From assembly GCA_041649275.1 (NCBI GenBank), contig JBAZNL010000007.1, positions 16,683-80,682 of the forward strand: a stretch of DNA of 64,000 nt, written 5' to 3'. The notes beneath the pieces were generated by a model. It saw nothing but the letters and a program-made list of their open reading frames with translations, did no database searches and had not been told where the DNA came from. The stretch comes from Candidatus Izemoplasmatales bacterium (GTDB lineage: Bacteria > Bacillota_I > Bacilli_A > Izemoplasmatales > Hujiaoplasmataceae). A program made the position numbers and the translations under genes. Positions 63,085 through 64,000 of the stretch are shown here, in pieces. Within the stretch, counting starts at the first letter, position 1, and each line of letters begins with the position of its first letter.

Positions 63085-63107
63085 ATGGGTGTGAAACGAC
63101 TTGCCTG

Positions 63108-63401
63108 TTACTTCCGACCCGTCGGCGGCATCCGCCATGCGTCGGCCGTCGGATCGGATCGGTGTGCGATTTTCCTCTCCTGTTTCTTCTGCACGGCGCG
63201 CATCACGAGCCATGCGAGCACGAGGGCCATCACGAATCCCCAGAGGACGAGGATCAGGACGAGGGTATTCTCCCAAAGCGCGCGGAAGACCAAAATCAGG
63301 ATCCCGCCGAAGGCGCCGATGAGGCCGAGGATGGTTTCCCTCCAATAATGGAATCGATAGAAGGAATTCTTGTCTCCGTTCGTTTTCGAATCCCTGATCA
63401 T
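63108..63401 (-). CDS. Small two-helix membrane protein
   Basis: A 97-residue protein with two hydrophobic segments (TILGLIGAFGGILILVF and LVLILVLWGFVMALVLAWLV) and basic ends. GGAGGGACGG before the ATG at 63401 supports it. It lies between smpB and ssrA, 28 bases after smpB. No family recognised. Confidence 0.65.
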   Translation of the reverse strand: MIRDSKTNGDKNSFYRFHYWRETILGLIGAFGGILILVFRALWENTLVLILVLWGFVMALVLAWLVMRAVQKKQERKIAHRSDPTADAWRMPPTGRK

Positions 63402-63429
63402 CCGTCCCTCCTTCGGGTCTCCATGGCCC

Positions 63430-63882
63430 TCAATCGACCGCGATGTTCTTCATCGCCTTCTGCATCCGGCGCTTCGAGTCCGCTTCCTTCGCGACCTCGC
63501 GCTTGTCGTACTGCTTCTTGCCCTTCGCGAGCGCGATCTCGATCTTGCACAGTCCTTCCTTCAGGTACACCTTGGTCGGAACGAGCGTGAGCCCGTCGGT
63601 CTTGAGGCGCTGCCCGAGCTTCAGGATCTCGTGCTTCCGCATCAGGAGCTTGCGCTCGCGCAGCTCCTCATGGTTGAAGATGTTCCCGTAGTCGTACTTG
63701 GCGATGTTCATGTTGAGGACGTAGAGCTCGCCGTCCTTCACCCGGCAGTAGCTGTCGGAGACCGAGACCTTGCCGGCGCGGACCGACTTGATCTCGGTTC
63801 CGGTGAGGACGATGCCGCACTCGAACGATTCGAGGAAGAAGTACTCGTGCGACGCCTTCTTGTTGCTTGCGATCAGTTTCAT
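63430..63882 (-). CDS. smpB: SsrA-binding protein SmpB
   Basis: A 150-residue protein with the full SmpB pattern: KKASHEYFFLESFECGIVLTGTEIKSVRAGKVSVSDSYCRV, ERKLLMRKHEI, and the basic C-terminal tail KGKKQYDKREVAKEADSKRRMQ that mimics mRNA in the ribosome. It lies 11 bases after the rnr stop with AGAGGAGAAGCC as ribosome binding site. Confidence 0.97.
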   Translation of the reverse strand: MKLIASNKKASHEYFFLESFECGIVLTGTEIKSVRAGKVSVSDSYCRVKDGELYVLNMNIAKYDYGNIFNHEELRERKLLMRKHEILKLGQRLKTDGLTLVPTKVYLKEGLCKIEIALAKGKKQYDKREVAKEADSKRRMQKAMKNIAVD

Positions 63883-63893
63883 GGCTTCTCCTC

Positions 63894-64000
63894 TCAGACG
63901 AGTTCGAAATCGACTTGTCCCTTCAGGGGATTGGCCCCGAGGAGCTTCACCTTCACGACCATGCCTATAGTATACTCTTTCCGCGAGGAAATGCCAAGAT
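63894..64000 (-). CDS. rnr: C-terminal end of ribonuclease R (partial)
   Basis: The last 34 codons are in the window, ending in the S1-domain tail SSRKEYTIGMVVKVKLLG...QVDFELV. RNase R degrades tagged mRNAs in trans-translation, and rnr-smpB-ssrA order is common in Bacillota. The rest lies beyond the window edge. Confidence 0.85.
   Translation of the reverse strand, partial: LGISSRKEYTIGMVVKVKLLGANPLKGQVDFELV

Overview
The window is GC-rich bacterial DNA, apart from an AT-richer stretch at about 57.7-62.7 kb. Several features suggest a Bacillota or Mollicutes-related monoderm: strong AGGAGG ribosome binding sites, many extended -10 promoters (TGnTAtaAT), lipoproteins with Thr-rich linkers, ssrA-smpB-rnr next to each other, and a heliorhodopsin. 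UGA is clearly a stop codon (many ATGA overlaps), so the standard code is used. An uncultured high-GC Mollicutes-type lineage is my best guess. It is inference and not proven by the sequence.

Layout. 1-6.1 kb (minus strand): an RlmL/YpsC-type RNA methyltransferase, a fused Memo-AMMECR1 protein with its radical SAM partner (AmmeMemoRadiSam set), and a B12-dependent class II ribonucleotide reductase. 6.5-30 kb: a large glucan/oligosaccharide utilisation locus. It contains a cytoplasmic PF10091-type (GH144-like) glycosidase, a LacI regulator, a GH94 phosphorylase, a binding lipoprotein, a 980-residue binding protein with carbohydrate-binding-like N-terminal domains, two pairs of ABC permeases, an NHL/TPR/membrane protein, a DUF5696-like protein, a secreted PF10091 lipoprotein, a lipoprotein with five 'KPND' repeats, and a convergent GH3 beta-glucosidase. 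No ABC ATPase is present. The parts suggest surface capture and cleavage of a beta-glucan, import of oligosaccharides, then cytoplasmic hydrolysis and phosphorolysis. beta-1,2-glucan is the most attractive substrate, but that is inferred from families only.

30-57.5 kb: mixed chromosomal genes, including a heliorhodopsin (34.2 kb), a tocopherol-cyclase-like protein, a terpenoid-toroid-like protein, a GPH sugar symporter, a RidA / YheO-type regulator / aminotransferase / NhaC cluster, a FliB-like Cys-cluster protein without flagellar genes, a Na/Pi cotransporter, three YwaF/TMEM164-like membrane proteins and oligoendopeptidase F.

57.7-62.7 kb: AT-richer accessory segment with a LytTR regulator translationally coupled to a membrane lipoprotein, two orphan lipoproteins, a GNAT acetyltransferase and an orphan small protein. 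It ends at the 3' end of ssrA (tmRNA). 62.7-64 kb: tmRNA, a small membrane protein, SmpB and the C-terminal end of RNase R.
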